Source of the DNA: Ilumatobacteraceae bacterium
Lineage (GTDB): Bacteria > Actinomycetota > Acidimicrobiia > Acidimicrobiales > Ilumatobacteraceae
Assembly: GCA_016463545.1 (NCBI GenBank)
Contig: JAEMRC010000007.1
Location: forward strand, 1 to 35,611
DNA: 35,611 nucleotides
Direction: 5' to 3'
Shown piece by piece: positions 17,009 to 26,174 of the stretch (within the stretch, counting starts at the first letter, position 1; each line of letters opens with the position of its first letter). Under the pieces are notes generated by a model. That model did not search any database, was not told the origin of the DNA, and saw only the letters and a program-made list of their open reading frames with translations. A program made the translations under genes and the position numbers.

Positions 17009-17887
17009 ATGTCCCCAGTTGCTGGAGTAATGACAATTCCCGATTACATGAGTCCTGTACAAATCGTGGAACATGTTCAACGACTCGAGTCGTTGGGATA
17101 CAAATACGTGTGGATGCCCGACATATTTGGTCGCGAAATTTATGTCACTGCCGGATACATCTTGGCGCACACCACTCGCATTGGCGTTGCCAGCGCCATT
17201 GCACATGTCTACGGGCGCGATTACATTGCGAGTGCTCAAGCAGCACGCACACTCTCTGAATTTTCTGGTGGTCGATTTATCCAGGGATTAGGTGTGTCTA
17301 ATCCCCTCGCGTCACAGATCCGGGGCATTCCGTGGGAAAACCCCGTCCAAAAGATTCGGGAATACGTCACCGCCATTCGTGACTACACACCGATGAACAC
17401 TCCGTTCAATGGCCCACCCGTCAAGATCTTTGTTGCTGCACACGGACCAAAAATGTTGGCAGTCGCAGCAGAAGTCGCTGATGGAGCCAACACATACATG
17501 CAAACACCCGAACACACCGCCCAAGCACGCAAAATTCTTGGGCCAGACAAAGCCCTCAATGTGCTTTTGCCTTGTTGTCTCTCGACAGACCCGATTGCTG
17601 CACGCGAGGCTGGACGACGAGCAATTTCTATTTACTTACCACTCCCTGCGTATCAAAATCAGTGGGCATCGCAAGGCTTTACCCAGGCCGACTGGAGTGA
17701 TAACGGAAGCGACAGATTGGTCGACACGTACGTCGCATGGGGAAACCTTGAAACAATTCTTGCGCGCATGCAAGAACACATTGACGCCGGTGCAACAGAA
17801 ATAGAAATTGCTGCAGCAAGCGCTACGCCAGAGATCGCTGGTAGCGAATGGGAACTACTTGAAGCCGTTGCCCCGAACAGACTCTAA
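17009..17887 (+). CDS. LLM-class oxidoreductase
   Basis: MSPVAGVMTIPDYMSPVQIVEHVQRLESLGYKYVWMPDIFGREIYVTAGYILAHTTRIGVASAIAHVYGRD; a purine-rich RBS tract precedes ATG 17009. Confidence 0.8.
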   Translation: MSPVAGVMTIPDYMSPVQIVEHVQRLESLGYKYVWMPDIFGREIYVTAGYILAHTTRIGVASAIAHVYGRDYIASAQAARTLSEFSGGRFIQGLGVSNPLASQIRGIPWENPVQKIREYVTAIRDYTPMNTPFNGPPVKIFVAAHGPKMLAVAAEVADGANTYMQTPEHTAQARKILGPDKALNVLLPCCLSTDPIAAREAGRRAISIYLPLPAYQNQWASQGFTQADWSDNGSDRLVDTYVAWGNLETILARMQEHIDAGATEIEIAAASATPEIAGSEWELLEAVAPNRL

Positions 17888-17896
17888 AATTTTAAA

Positions 17897-19156
17897 CTAG
17901 CGCCAACGAACTCGCGTCAGGGTCCATGTACTTGTCCAGTAAAGATCCCCGTTTGCTCCAACTGCCGGAAACACAACCGTTTGAATCGGACTTGCTGTGT
18001 CGATGCGGGTTTTTTCTAGGCCAGTTTTGATGTCCAAAACAACGAGTTGCTCTTTTACCTCAGATTCAGGTCGATAGTCCGCCGTCACCAGTTCACCTGT
18101 ATCGGCATAAAACACCATGTGACTTGCGTGGTTTTGCTGACGCGTCCAGCGCACTGTCATTGAGCCGTCATCGTCAAAGTCAAATGCAGTGATGACGCCA
18201 TTACCGCTGTCGTATCCAACCGCAATGCATCGACGTTCGTCGATGACGGGTGGATTAGCGATGAGGCCTTGCGGCAAACCACAAATTTCAGCCATGTTGA
18301 CTGCACCTGTTAGTAAATCGACGCGGACAAGATGCAACGGAGCAGGCGATACTCCGACACCACGAAATGTTCCGGCGTACAAATGTGATCCCTCACCGTT
18401 GTCGAGAAACCATGCTGAACCAGCAGCAATGACGGCGTCCCAGCCAAATGTTTGTCCTTCTAATGTTCGATACTCTGCCTTGAAACGCTTATCCAGGATC
18501 AACGTATTGTCGCTCCAGTGTGCTCGCATCAAACTTGTGGTGCCGACAACATAAATAATATTTTCATCAGCAGAGATGCGCGCAATGGATGGTTCTGGCA
18601 TCTCAAGACGTGCAACGATTCGTAGGTCCTCTGGCTCGAGAATTAAAAGTTCTGTCGGCTCCATTGTGTGTGCCTCGGTCGAACCAGGGCGTGGACCTGA
18701 AAAATCTTTTGTCGCGATGTGTCCGCTTGGAAGAATGACAAAACTGTTGTACGGGCGCAGGCGCGGCAAAGTAATCGACGCCAACACCGTCAAGTCCGGA
18801 GCCAAACGGTGGGCATGATTGCCAAAGACCACATATATGGAGCCGTTCTCATGAACCGCCATACCACCGGGCCACAATGGGCCACCAGCCAACTGCACTG
18901 ATTGTGCGATCGGCTCAAGCGTGAGTGGATCAATACGTTCTACCCATGACACTGCGTCTTCGCCAGCGGTGTGACGCAAAAGGTACATTTCGTCATCGCC
19001 GCGCACCACCACCATGGTTGCGGCTACGACATCTCGCGACACCACGGTTGGTCGCACTCGCGGACCAAGCTTTGGCCCAGCCATCTTGTGCGGAATCTGT
19101 TGACGACTCGCGCCTGCGTCTTCTGCGGGCCAAACACTTTTCCAATAACCACTCAT
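17897..19156 (-). CDS. Beta-propeller-like hypothetical protein (PQQ/SMP-30-like)
   Basis: Recurring blade-like segments (GGMAVHENGSIYVVFGNHAHRLAPDLTVL, NGDLYWTSTWTLTRVRW); no signal peptide. Confidence 0.55.
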   Translation of the reverse strand: MSGYWKSVWPAEDAGASRQQIPHKMAGPKLGPRVRPTVVSRDVVAATMVVVRGDDEMYLLRHTAGEDAVSWVERIDPLTLEPIAQSVQLAGGPLWPGGMAVHENGSIYVVFGNHAHRLAPDLTVLASITLPRLRPYNSFVILPSGHIATKDFSGPRPGSTEAHTMEPTELLILEPEDLRIVARLEMPEPSIARISADENIIYVVGTTSLMRAHWSDNTLILDKRFKAEYRTLEGQTFGWDAVIAAGSAWFLDNGEGSHLYAGTFRGVGVSPAPLHLVRVDLLTGAVNMAEICGLPQGLIANPPVIDERRCIAVGYDSGNGVITAFDFDDDGSMTVRWTRQQNHASHMVFYADTGELVTADYRPESEVKEQLVVLDIKTGLEKTRIDTASPIQTVVFPAVGANGDLYWTSTWTLTRVRWR

Positions 19157-19165
19157 TGTTTAATT

Positions 19166-20356
19166 CTAGGCGGTGACCTTCACTCTTGCGTGTGGAAAAA
19201 CTCTTAAAAAGTTTTCAGAATGAAAACGCTCCATCGTTTGTGCAGTTGCGCCACCGAGGTTCTTCTCGAATCGCCCGATGGGGTCGCGGCCTCCCTCGGT
19301 ATGTGGATAATCACTCGAAAAAAGATACAACTCATCATTTGAGCGCTCAATGAAACCGGCTACGTCTTCAAACACATATGGCGTAACGGCAAACTGTTGT
19401 GTCAATTGTTCGGTCGGAGTGCGTGTGAATTGAGAAACATACTGATCGACTCGACTAAATGTGCTCACTGTCCAGTCAAGGCGAACCAACATCTCCGGCA
19501 TCCAACCAGCACCCAATTCGACGCTTGCTCCGCGCAGACGAGGGAATCTTTCAAACACTCCATCAAGCACCATCGCTGACAAGAACTGCTCAGGCGCATG
19601 ATGTAACACTGCAGAATCTTTTGCCCTCAGGTTTTCGCCGCCACCCATCCAGTCTTTGACAGCAGCACGACCTGTATTTGCCCACGCAGGATGTGACTGC
19701 AACGGTGCACCACCGACGTGCAATACAAAAGCCATACCCGCTTCTTCTAGGCGCGCCCAAAACGGATCGAACTCCACATGTCCTGGCGAACGACCTCCTG
19801 CATGCGTGTGCGGAATCCATACCGCTTCATGAGCATCGTTGGACAAAATCCAGTCCAACTCGGCAATCGCCATTTCTGGATCTGTCAGCGGAATCGCGGC
19901 GACACCCATCAATCGATCATCGTTGCCACAAAAATCTGCCATGTGTCGATTGTGTGCGCGTGTCGCGCCATAGCGCAAAATTGGGTCTACTTTGGAACTT
20001 GCCGAAAACGGCAAACGTAGACTATGTGTAGCAAAAACTAACTGTTTCTTAAATCCCAACATATCCATTGCCACAGAGCGATCGTCGCGATTAAACGCGC
20101 CGAGTCCCTGTATCTCTTTGGACTTAGCAATCAGGGTGTCGCCCATCGCGACTTGCTCTGAACGATGTTGATCACTGTGCACCCCACCCTGATTCATGAT
20201 GATGGCGACTTCTTCGTCGGTCACCAATGATGCCGAATAACTCACCTCTGGAACATCATTACGAATAGCAGGATCGGCGTATTTACGCAAGAAATCAGGC
20301 AACTCCATAATATGGCTATCGGCGTCATACAAAACTCGTGATCCTGCGTATGTCAT
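19166..20356 (-). CDS. Amidohydrolase family (amidohydrolase_2) protein
   Basis: YDADSHIMELPDFL; RHMADFCGNDDRLMGVAAIPLTDPEMAIAEL; FVLHVGG; LFSSDYPHTEGGRDPIGRFE. Confidence 0.85.
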   Translation of the reverse strand: MTYAGSRVLYDADSHIMELPDFLRKYADPAIRNDVPEVSYSASLVTDEEVAIIMNQGGVHSDQHRSEQVAMGDTLIAKSKEIQGLGAFNRDDRSVAMDMLGFKKQLVFATHSLRLPFSASSKVDPILRYGATRAHNRHMADFCGNDDRLMGVAAIPLTDPEMAIAELDWILSNDAHEAVWIPHTHAGGRSPGHVEFDPFWARLEEAGMAFVLHVGGAPLQSHPAWANTGRAAVKDWMGGGENLRAKDSAVLHHAPEQFLSAMVLDGVFERFPRLRGASVELGAGWMPEMLVRLDWTVSTFSRVDQYVSQFTRTPTEQLTQQFAVTPYVFEDVAGFIERSNDELYLFSSDYPHTEGGRDPIGRFEKNLGGATAQTMERFHSENFLRVFPHARVKVTA

Positions 20357-20446
20357 GGTTCGCCCCGTTTCTTTCCCCGTGTACTTTGAAAGTTATCACC
20401 ACTAGAAATCAAAGATCACAGGGAGGAGTCTGGGTACGCTTGCTCT

Positions 20447-21205
20447 ATGGGCATTACCGCCACACAGGAACAGCACTACCAGCGCGAGGGCTGGTTGCTG
20501 ACACAGCCCTTTTCAATCGCTGAAATGCGCAACATTCGTCACTGGGTCGACGAAGTACAAGCGTGGTCAGACAATGGCGATTGGTTGCACTATCGAGAAA
20601 TGACAGATCACGGTCCCCGACTCTGTCGAACAGAAAACTTCATCCCCTTTCACGCACATCTCAAGACATTGCTCACGTCTGGTCCAATTATCGAGATCGC
20701 AAGCGCATTACTTGGCGAGACAGCAGTGCTCTACAAAGAAAAAATCAACTACAAGCTGTCTGGTGGCGCTGGGTACGCGCCGCATCAAGATGCACCGGCT
20801 TACCCGTTTGTCAAAACTCATGTCTCGTGCATGATTGCTGTAGATGACTCTCTCGTCGCTAATGGTTGTCTAGAAGTTGTCAATGCCCGACATCAAAAGC
20901 TTTTACCAACAAATAATCTTGGATGTATCACCGACCAAACTGTCGCCGAGATGACATGGCAACCCGTCGAGGCGCGTGCTGGCGATGTGTTGTGGTTTCA
21001 CTCGCTCACTCCGCATCGCAGCGGAACAAATACTTCTGACACTGATCGTCGTGCGATGTACCCCACGTTTAATGCACTTCGAGAAGGAGACTTGCGTGAT
21101 GCGTACTATGAAACAAAACTGCAAGAGTTTCGCGAAACTCCCCACACTGCCAATACGGTGCAAGTTTCACTTATTAATGATTTTCAGGGCAGGCCAGTCG
21201 AATGA
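20447..21205 (+). CDS. Phytanoyl-CoA dioxygenase (PhyH) family Fe(II)/2OG oxygenase
   Basis: YREGW-type start (QHYQREGWLLTQPFS), HxD in YAPHQDAPAYPF, distal His/Arg in WFHSLTPHRSGTNTSDTDRRAMYPTFNA. Confidence 0.85.
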   Translation: MGITATQEQHYQREGWLLTQPFSIAEMRNIRHWVDEVQAWSDNGDWLHYREMTDHGPRLCRTENFIPFHAHLKTLLTSGPIIEIASALLGETAVLYKEKINYKLSGGAGYAPHQDAPAYPFVKTHVSCMIAVDDSLVANGCLEVVNARHQKLLPTNNLGCITDQTVAEMTWQPVEARAGDVLWFHSLTPHRSGTNTSDTDRRAMYPTFNALREGDLRDAYYETKLQEFRETPHTANTVQVSLINDFQGRPVE

Positions 21206-21759
21206 AGCAATTTTCTTCTGTCGCTGAAGTCATTGACATTTACACAAGCTTCGGCAACGAATTCTACAGTGAAGATGTCACTCAAATCTCGCACGCGCTT
21301 CAGTGTGCAACATTGGCACAAGACTCTGGTGCATCTGATGAGTTGATAGTTGCAGCATTGCTCCACGACATCGGACATCTGATTGATCTTGCTGAGAACG
21401 GATCTGCCACGACGGCCTTTGAGATTGACGCAAAGCATGAAGCAATTGGTGCTCAATCTCTCTCAAAATTATTTCGGCCTGATGTCACTGCTCCCATTGC
21501 ATTACATGTCGAAGCCAAGCGCTGGCGCTGCGCTACAGATTCCGCATATCACGCCACATTGAGTCAAGCATCTGTCGCAAGCCTTGTCTTGCAGGGTGGT
21601 CCGATGCATGCTGATGAGCAACAACGATTTGAATCACACCCGCAATCTGGAGCTGCAATACAACTGCGAACGTGGGACGATGCAGGAAAATCTCTTGAGC
21701 CATTAGCCCCCCACTTTGGCCAATTTATTCCGCTGCTTCAGCGCATTGCACTGACATAA
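21202..21759 (+). CDS. HD-domain protein, PhnZ-like
   Basis: DVTQISHALQCATLAQDSGASDELIVAALLHDIGHLID, an HD motif with upstream His. ATGA overlap with the PhyH gene. Confidence 0.8.
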   Translation: MKQFSSVAEVIDIYTSFGNEFYSEDVTQISHALQCATLAQDSGASDELIVAALLHDIGHLIDLAENGSATTAFEIDAKHEAIGAQSLSKLFRPDVTAPIALHVEAKRWRCATDSAYHATLSQASVASLVLQGGPMHADEQQRFESHPQSGAAIQLRTWDDAGKSLEPLAPHFGQFIPLLQRIALT

Positions 21760-21775
21760 GCAAGCGTCTTTAGTA

Positions 21776-22516
21776 TCAACCCACAGATCTTGGGAGCCCG
21801 ACGCGCACTGGAACACCCTGCGAAAACATGACGTGTGGTTCACCAACTGGTGCCGGAAGCCCGGCAGCCTCAATGAGTGAGTCGTCGAGTGAGATCAGTT
21901 GTGCATGCTGTAATGGCCATCGCGGGTGTTGCACGGGTGCGTAACGCAATCGTCCAGAGCGCGTGAGGGAGTACAAACCCCAACGGGCACTTAAAAAAAC
22001 TTCAAGCGATGAAGGCTTTTGTATTGCGTCACCAATTCGAATCCGGATATCAGTGTGTGCTTCGCCACGAGGCCAACGCCTTTTCACGCTCGTGTGCAAT
22101 TCATCACCGATGCGCTCATTGTTGGCACGCCCAAAGCAATACGGCAATTGATAGGTGGTGCGAGCGGCAATTGTTGGCAGAAGACGATTGATGTCAAGCG
22201 AACAAAACCACACACCGGGTACACCATCTCGCACCACGTAGGTGCGTACATTCACTTCTGGAAACGAACCAAGATACGGAATAGACGGGAGATGTGGAAT
22301 CCCAATACCTCGCATCGAAAATGGAATCAAACCCACCCATGCCGATCCGTCGTGCATGTCAACATCTATCCCATCTGGCAAAATTTTTGCGACAGCTTCT
22401 GGGTCATAGCGAAAATGGATATACGCCAGGTCATACCAACCCTGCTTCATCACTGCACGTCGAATCGGAGTCGGACAGTCCTCTCGCGGTGCAGACTCAC
22501 GCTGAACAAACGCCAT
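21776..22516 (-). CDS. DUF2071/YqjF-like protein
   Basis: MKQGWYDLAYIHFRYDPEAVAKILPDGIDVDMHDGSAWVGLIPFSMRGIGIPHLPSIPYLGSFPEVNVRTYV. Confidence 0.8.
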   Translation of the reverse strand: MAFVQRESAPREDCPTPIRRAVMKQGWYDLAYIHFRYDPEAVAKILPDGIDVDMHDGSAWVGLIPFSMRGIGIPHLPSIPYLGSFPEVNVRTYVVRDGVPGVWFCSLDINRLLPTIAARTTYQLPYCFGRANNERIGDELHTSVKRRWPRGEAHTDIRIRIGDAIQKPSSLEVFLSARWGLYSLTRSGRLRYAPVQHPRWPLQHAQLISLDDSLIEAAGLPAPVGEPHVMFSQGVPVRVGLPRSVG

Positions 22517-22956
22517 CAGAAACTATTCGACATCTGAAGCAGCATCGCAACACACAATCCAGATCGCAGTGTCCATGCGACTGTTCGTGGCCAGTTAGTT
22601 CGCACTAGTCGCTCACCAGTATCGATGGACGGAGTTGTAGCCATCCGACTGTGCAGGGGCACCGACAATGTGACAGTGCATCCAAGTGCAACCGCCAAAA
22701 GCACTGCTCCAATCCAGGGGAGAATCATGCTCACACCGTCCGGTTGATTGAGTAGAAGCAACAGCGTCGTCACTCCCTCTGCCGCCATTGGTAGCGCCAC
22801 AACTTGACCTGTTCGACGTTGGTGTTGCTCGGCCACAATGATTGCTCGCTCTGTTCCGACAATGGCAAGTAAGGGATAGTGCACGCGTTGCACAAACCAA
22901 ATAACACCTGTCATCACGCAAGTCGCTGCTGTATTTACGATGAGCACTGTCTCCAT
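22516..22956 (-). CDS. Small membrane protein, about four TM segments
   Basis: METVLIVNTAATCVMTGVIWFVQRVHYPLL...; stop overlaps the next start (TGATG). The start could instead be at 23004. Confidence 0.6.
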   Translation of the reverse strand: METVLIVNTAATCVMTGVIWFVQRVHYPLLAIVGTERAIIVAEQHQRRTGQVVALPMAAEGVTTLLLLLNQPDGVSMILPWIGAVLLAVALGCTVTLSVPLHSRMATTPSIDTGERLVRTNWPRTVAWTLRSGLCVAMLLQMSNSF

Positions 22957-23034
22957 TACAAACGCACGGTACCCCAGGTTTGCGTGTTGTATGCGATGCA
23001 GCACGCAGGTTGTGTGACGTCATCCCAGAAATAC

Positions 23035-23070
23035 AAAAGAGCCGCCCGACCAACGTCGGACGACTCTTTT
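23035..23070. terminator. Bidirectional rho-independent terminator
   Basis: AAAAGAGccgcCCGACcaacGTCGGacgaCTCTTTT, with A/T tracts on both sides of a GC-rich hairpin. Confidence 0.8.
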
Positions 23071-23092
23071 GAAAGAATCTGGTGCAGGGGAA

Positions 23093-23401
23093 CTAGGCGC
23101 GCAGACCCTTATTGACCATTGACACAACCGCATCTTTCAGCGGCCCCATGCCATAAATGATTGCTCCGTTGGCCACGATGACCATCCATCTTTCGTTGAA
23201 GTCAACGCCCCATCCGCTGATCGAATTTACGTCGGTCAACCAGCACATCAGAACTGCAACTAGTAGTCCCCAATGTGCTCCAATGACAGGAATTTGCTTG
23301 ATCAATTTGTCTGCCCCAACAAGGCCCAGTACCGAATCAATAACTCCGGTTGCCGCGCCGAGTAAAACCGACAATAGTAAAAGTGCTCCAAGTGTGTACA
23401 T
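23093..23401 (-). CDS. Small membrane protein, hypothetical
   Basis: MYTLGALLLLSVLLGAATGVIDSVLGLVGADKLIKQIPVIGAHWGLLVAVLMCWL...; RBS GGAGA upstream of ATG 23401. The longer ORF start at 23842 runs antisense to the gene at 23564. Confidence 0.65.
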   Translation of the reverse strand: MYTLGALLLLSVLLGAATGVIDSVLGLVGADKLIKQIPVIGAHWGLLVAVLMCWLTDVNSISGWGVDFNERWMVIVANGAIIYGMGPLKDAVVSMVNKGLRA

Positions 23402-23516
23402 AACATTTCTCCGTTCTTCAGACACGAGTGCCTGAGTTGTACCGCCTGTTGTAGTTGTAGCAAAGGATTGTCCACAGGGTGTGGATACTGTCACACCGCC
23501 TTTTCTAAGCCTTATT

Positions 23517-23537
23517 TCATAAGGCTTTTCGCGGGTA
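23517..23537 (+). terminator. Hairpin upstream of the AhpD-like gene
   Basis: AAGCCTTA-TTTCA-TAAGGCTT followed by TTT. Confidence 0.5.
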
Positions 23538-23563
23538 GCCCCAGAATACGGCAGACTCAGGAG

Positions 23564-23944
23564 ATGACCGAACAGACTCCAGATCACGTCCATGCCCCGT
23601 CCCCCGCTAGTCCTGGTCGAGGGGTTCTCGCCGAACTCGCCCCGATGGGCCGCGAACTCCGCGCGCTGATACCCACCGTCTACGACGGTTTTGGTGGCTT
23701 GCACACGGCGGCGCTCGCTGAGGGGGCATTGTCTAAAAAAACAAAAGAGTTGATTGCATTGGCAATCGGCATCAGTAGCCACTGCGATGGATGCATCGCC
23801 TCGCACGCACGCGGTGCAGCAATCGCTGGCGCTACCGAACAAGAAGTTGCAGAAGTAATTGGCGTCACAATTTTAATGAATGGTGGACCCGCCACCGTTT
23901 ACGGACCCCGTGCCTTTGCTGCATTTAAAGAATTCGCCAAATGA
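23564..23944 (+). CDS. AhpD-like/carboxymuconolactone decarboxylase family protein
   Basis: GALSKKTKELIALAIGISSHCDGCIASHARGAAIAGATEQEVAEVIGVTILMNGGPA, with the CxxC motif. AGGAG RBS before ATG 23564. Confidence 0.9.
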   Translation: MTEQTPDHVHAPSPASPGRGVLAELAPMGRELRALIPTVYDGFGGLHTAALAEGALSKKTKELIALAIGISSHCDGCIASHARGAAIAGATEQEVAEVIGVTILMNGGPATVYGPRAFAAFKEFAK

Positions 23945-25176
23945 GTACACCAGCGATCTATGCAAAGCCATCAGAAATTGGCCTCGATGCATCTCGGCTT
24001 CACAGAATCGATGACCACTTTCGCCACTATGTCGATAACGGACAACTTGCGGGCTGGCTCATCGCCGTCATGCGACACGGCGAACTCGCCCATTTTTCTA
24101 CCTACGGTCACCGCGATAGAGAAGCAAACGAGCCAGTCACAGCCGACACTATTTGGCGCATCTACTCGATGACAAAACCCATTACTGCAGTTGCAGCCAT
24201 GATGCTATGGGAAGAAGGAAAGTTTGAGTTGAAAGATCCTGTCAGCAAATTCATTCCATCTTTTGCTGACCAGAAAGTATGGAAGAACGGTTCAACAGCA
24301 AAATACTTCCTTGATCCCGTTGTGCAACAAATGGAAATCTGGCATCTACTGACTCATACAAGTGGCTTGACGTATGGCTTCATGATGGCTCATCCAGTTG
24401 ATGCCTTATATCGTGAAGCCGGCTTTGCATGGGGTGTTCCGATGGATCTTAATCTTGAAGAAACGTGTGACCGCATTGCATCCTTGCCGTTACTTTTTCA
24501 ACCCGGAACAGAGTGGAACTATTCAATGGCAACTGATGTGCTTGGTCGAGTAGTCGAAGTTGCTTCTGGAATGTCGCTTGACGAATTTTTTCGCACACGT
24601 ATATTTGAGCCACTCGGCATGACCGATACGGCCTTCTCTGTCTCGGCAGATAACGCACACCGCTTGGCCGCGTTATACGGAGCCGAGCCATCCACACTCA
24701 AAGCAATACGTCTTAGAAGTGCCGGCAAAGCTGCTCTGCGACCACCAGCGGCTTGGTTAGGCGGCGGCGGTCTGATGTCAACTGCACCTGACTATTTGCG
24801 CTTTGCTGAAATGCTGCGTCGCAATGGAGAGCTTGACGGCGCCCGACTCTTGGCACCAAGCACGGTTCGCTACATGGCGTCAAATCACTTGCCAGGCAAT
24901 GTCGACCTCAGCGAATTCGGGCGTCCGATAATTTCTGAGACAACACAGGATGGTGTGGGGTTCGGGCTTGGCATGAGCGTCACCATTGATCCGATAAAGG
25001 CAAAGATTCCTGGATCAATCGGCGAATTCGGTTGGGGTGGAGCTGCAAGCACAACATTTAGTGTTGATCCAGTTCAAGACACCAGCGTGTTATTGATGAC
25101 GCAACTACTTCCATCGAGTACGCATCCTTTGCGTAGTGAACTCAAGCAGTTGGTGCAGCAGGCAATTGTCGACTAG
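23941..25176 (+). CDS. Serine hydrolase, beta-lactamase (class C/esterase) family
   Basis: SxxK in IWRIYSMTKPITAVAAMM; HLLTHTSGLTYG; WNYSMATDVLGRVVEVASG. ATGA overlap with the upstream gene. Confidence 0.9.
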   Translation: MSTPAIYAKPSEIGLDASRLHRIDDHFRHYVDNGQLAGWLIAVMRHGELAHFSTYGHRDREANEPVTADTIWRIYSMTKPITAVAAMMLWEEGKFELKDPVSKFIPSFADQKVWKNGSTAKYFLDPVVQQMEIWHLLTHTSGLTYGFMMAHPVDALYREAGFAWGVPMDLNLEETCDRIASLPLLFQPGTEWNYSMATDVLGRVVEVASGMSLDEFFRTRIFEPLGMTDTAFSVSADNAHRLAALYGAEPSTLKAIRLRSAGKAALRPPAAWLGGGGLMSTAPDYLRFAEMLRRNGELDGARLLAPSTVRYMASNHLPGNVDLSEFGRPIISETTQDGVGFGLGMSVTIDPIKAKIPGSIGEFGWGGAASTTFSVDPVQDTSVLLMTQLLPSSTHPLRSELKQLVQQAIVD

Positions 25177-26068
25177 GGCGGTTGCGGGCATACACGCCTA
25201 CGGCTGCCAAAGTGACGGCCCCTGTCACCAGCATCAGCACACCTTGAATCGTTTCATTATTCACAACGTGGCTGATGAGAAACGAGAGTCCAAAAAATAC
25301 TGTCGCGACACTGCTCGCCACGAGAACAAACCAACGAGTGCGTATTGCCCATGCAAAATATGCGCCAGCAATTACAAGTGTCAGAAGTGTTATGAGAATG
25401 CCATCGAATTCTTGATACCAACCGATAGCGCAGCCAACAATCGTGAAGGCTCCAACAATTCGCGGAATCGTTGCCAAGTTGATCGGTCGCGTTCCGATCG
25501 CAATCAAACCTGCTGCAGCAACTCCAATAATCAAACTATTTTTTGTACCAGGCAAATCAATAACTGTGCAAAGAGCAATGGAAGAGATCAGTACCGCGGG
25601 TGAAAGCAAAATTGCAGACGAAAAAACAGCACGCCGCCGGCGCACCATTGCCCACGAAGCGACACCGCCTGCAGTCAGAAATACGGCGAGTTCAGATGCC
25701 GCACCCACTTCTGTGAGGGCAATCCCGACTGCGATTACTTCGCATATGACGGCAATAATTTCTAATACTTCAGCAAGGCGACTTTTCCATGTTGGCGAAC
25801 TCAGTAACTTAAATGACCCTACGCCAATAACCAAACCTAAGATACCGAAAACTACGGCCACGGCTATCGCAGAAGCGTGCGAGAGTGGACCAGCGAAGAT
25901 TCGCGCCAAACCAATCAACGCAACAAGACCTCCGAGATACGACAAGACCTCGCGTGATTCAAGTCCAAATCGTGGCGCAATTTCTAGCGACTTGGCTTCG
26001 TCGGCCGTCAGTTTTCCAGAGGCAACATGCTTGGCGAGAAGTTTCTCGAAGTTTGATTTAGAAGCCAT
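25142..26068 (-). CDS. DUF2157-like multi-pass membrane protein
   Basis: LLAKHVASGKLTADEAKSLEIAPRFGLESREVLSYLGGLVALIGLARIFAGPL, then many TM helices. The 3' end overlaps the convergent gene by 35 bp. Confidence 0.65.
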   Translation of the reverse strand: MASKSNFEKLLAKHVASGKLTADEAKSLEIAPRFGLESREVLSYLGGLVALIGLARIFAGPLSHASAIAVAVVFGILGLVIGVGSFKLLSSPTWKSRLAEVLEIIAVICEVIAVGIALTEVGAASELAVFLTAGGVASWAMVRRRRAVFSSAILLSPAVLISSIALCTVIDLPGTKNSLIIGVAAAGLIAIGTRPINLATIPRIVGAFTIVGCAIGWYQEFDGILITLLTLVIAGAYFAWAIRTRWFVLVASSVATVFFGLSFLISHVVNNETIQGVLMLVTGAVTLAAVGVYARNRPSRQLPAAPTA

Positions 26069-26174
26069 ACCGTATTGTCACACATGACAGACATGCGACT
26101 CTGCCACAAGCACATCTCTATGATAAAGCAATAGGCAACAAGCAATCGACAACAAGGAAGAGGCTGGACGGAAG

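Noticed and set aside
23402-23842. N-terminal 147-aa extension of minus ORF 23093..23842
   Set aside because: Runs antisense to the AhpD-like gene and its leader; ATG 23401 has a good RBS and starts a plausible membrane protein.
23820-23944. Possible Sec residue in the AhpD-like protein
   Set aside because: The CxxC site (HCDGC) uses normal TGC codons; no in-frame TGA.
25443-26087. 214-aa plus-strand ORF
   Set aside because: Antisense to the DUF2157-like membrane protein, whose TM pattern and N-terminal motif are coherent.
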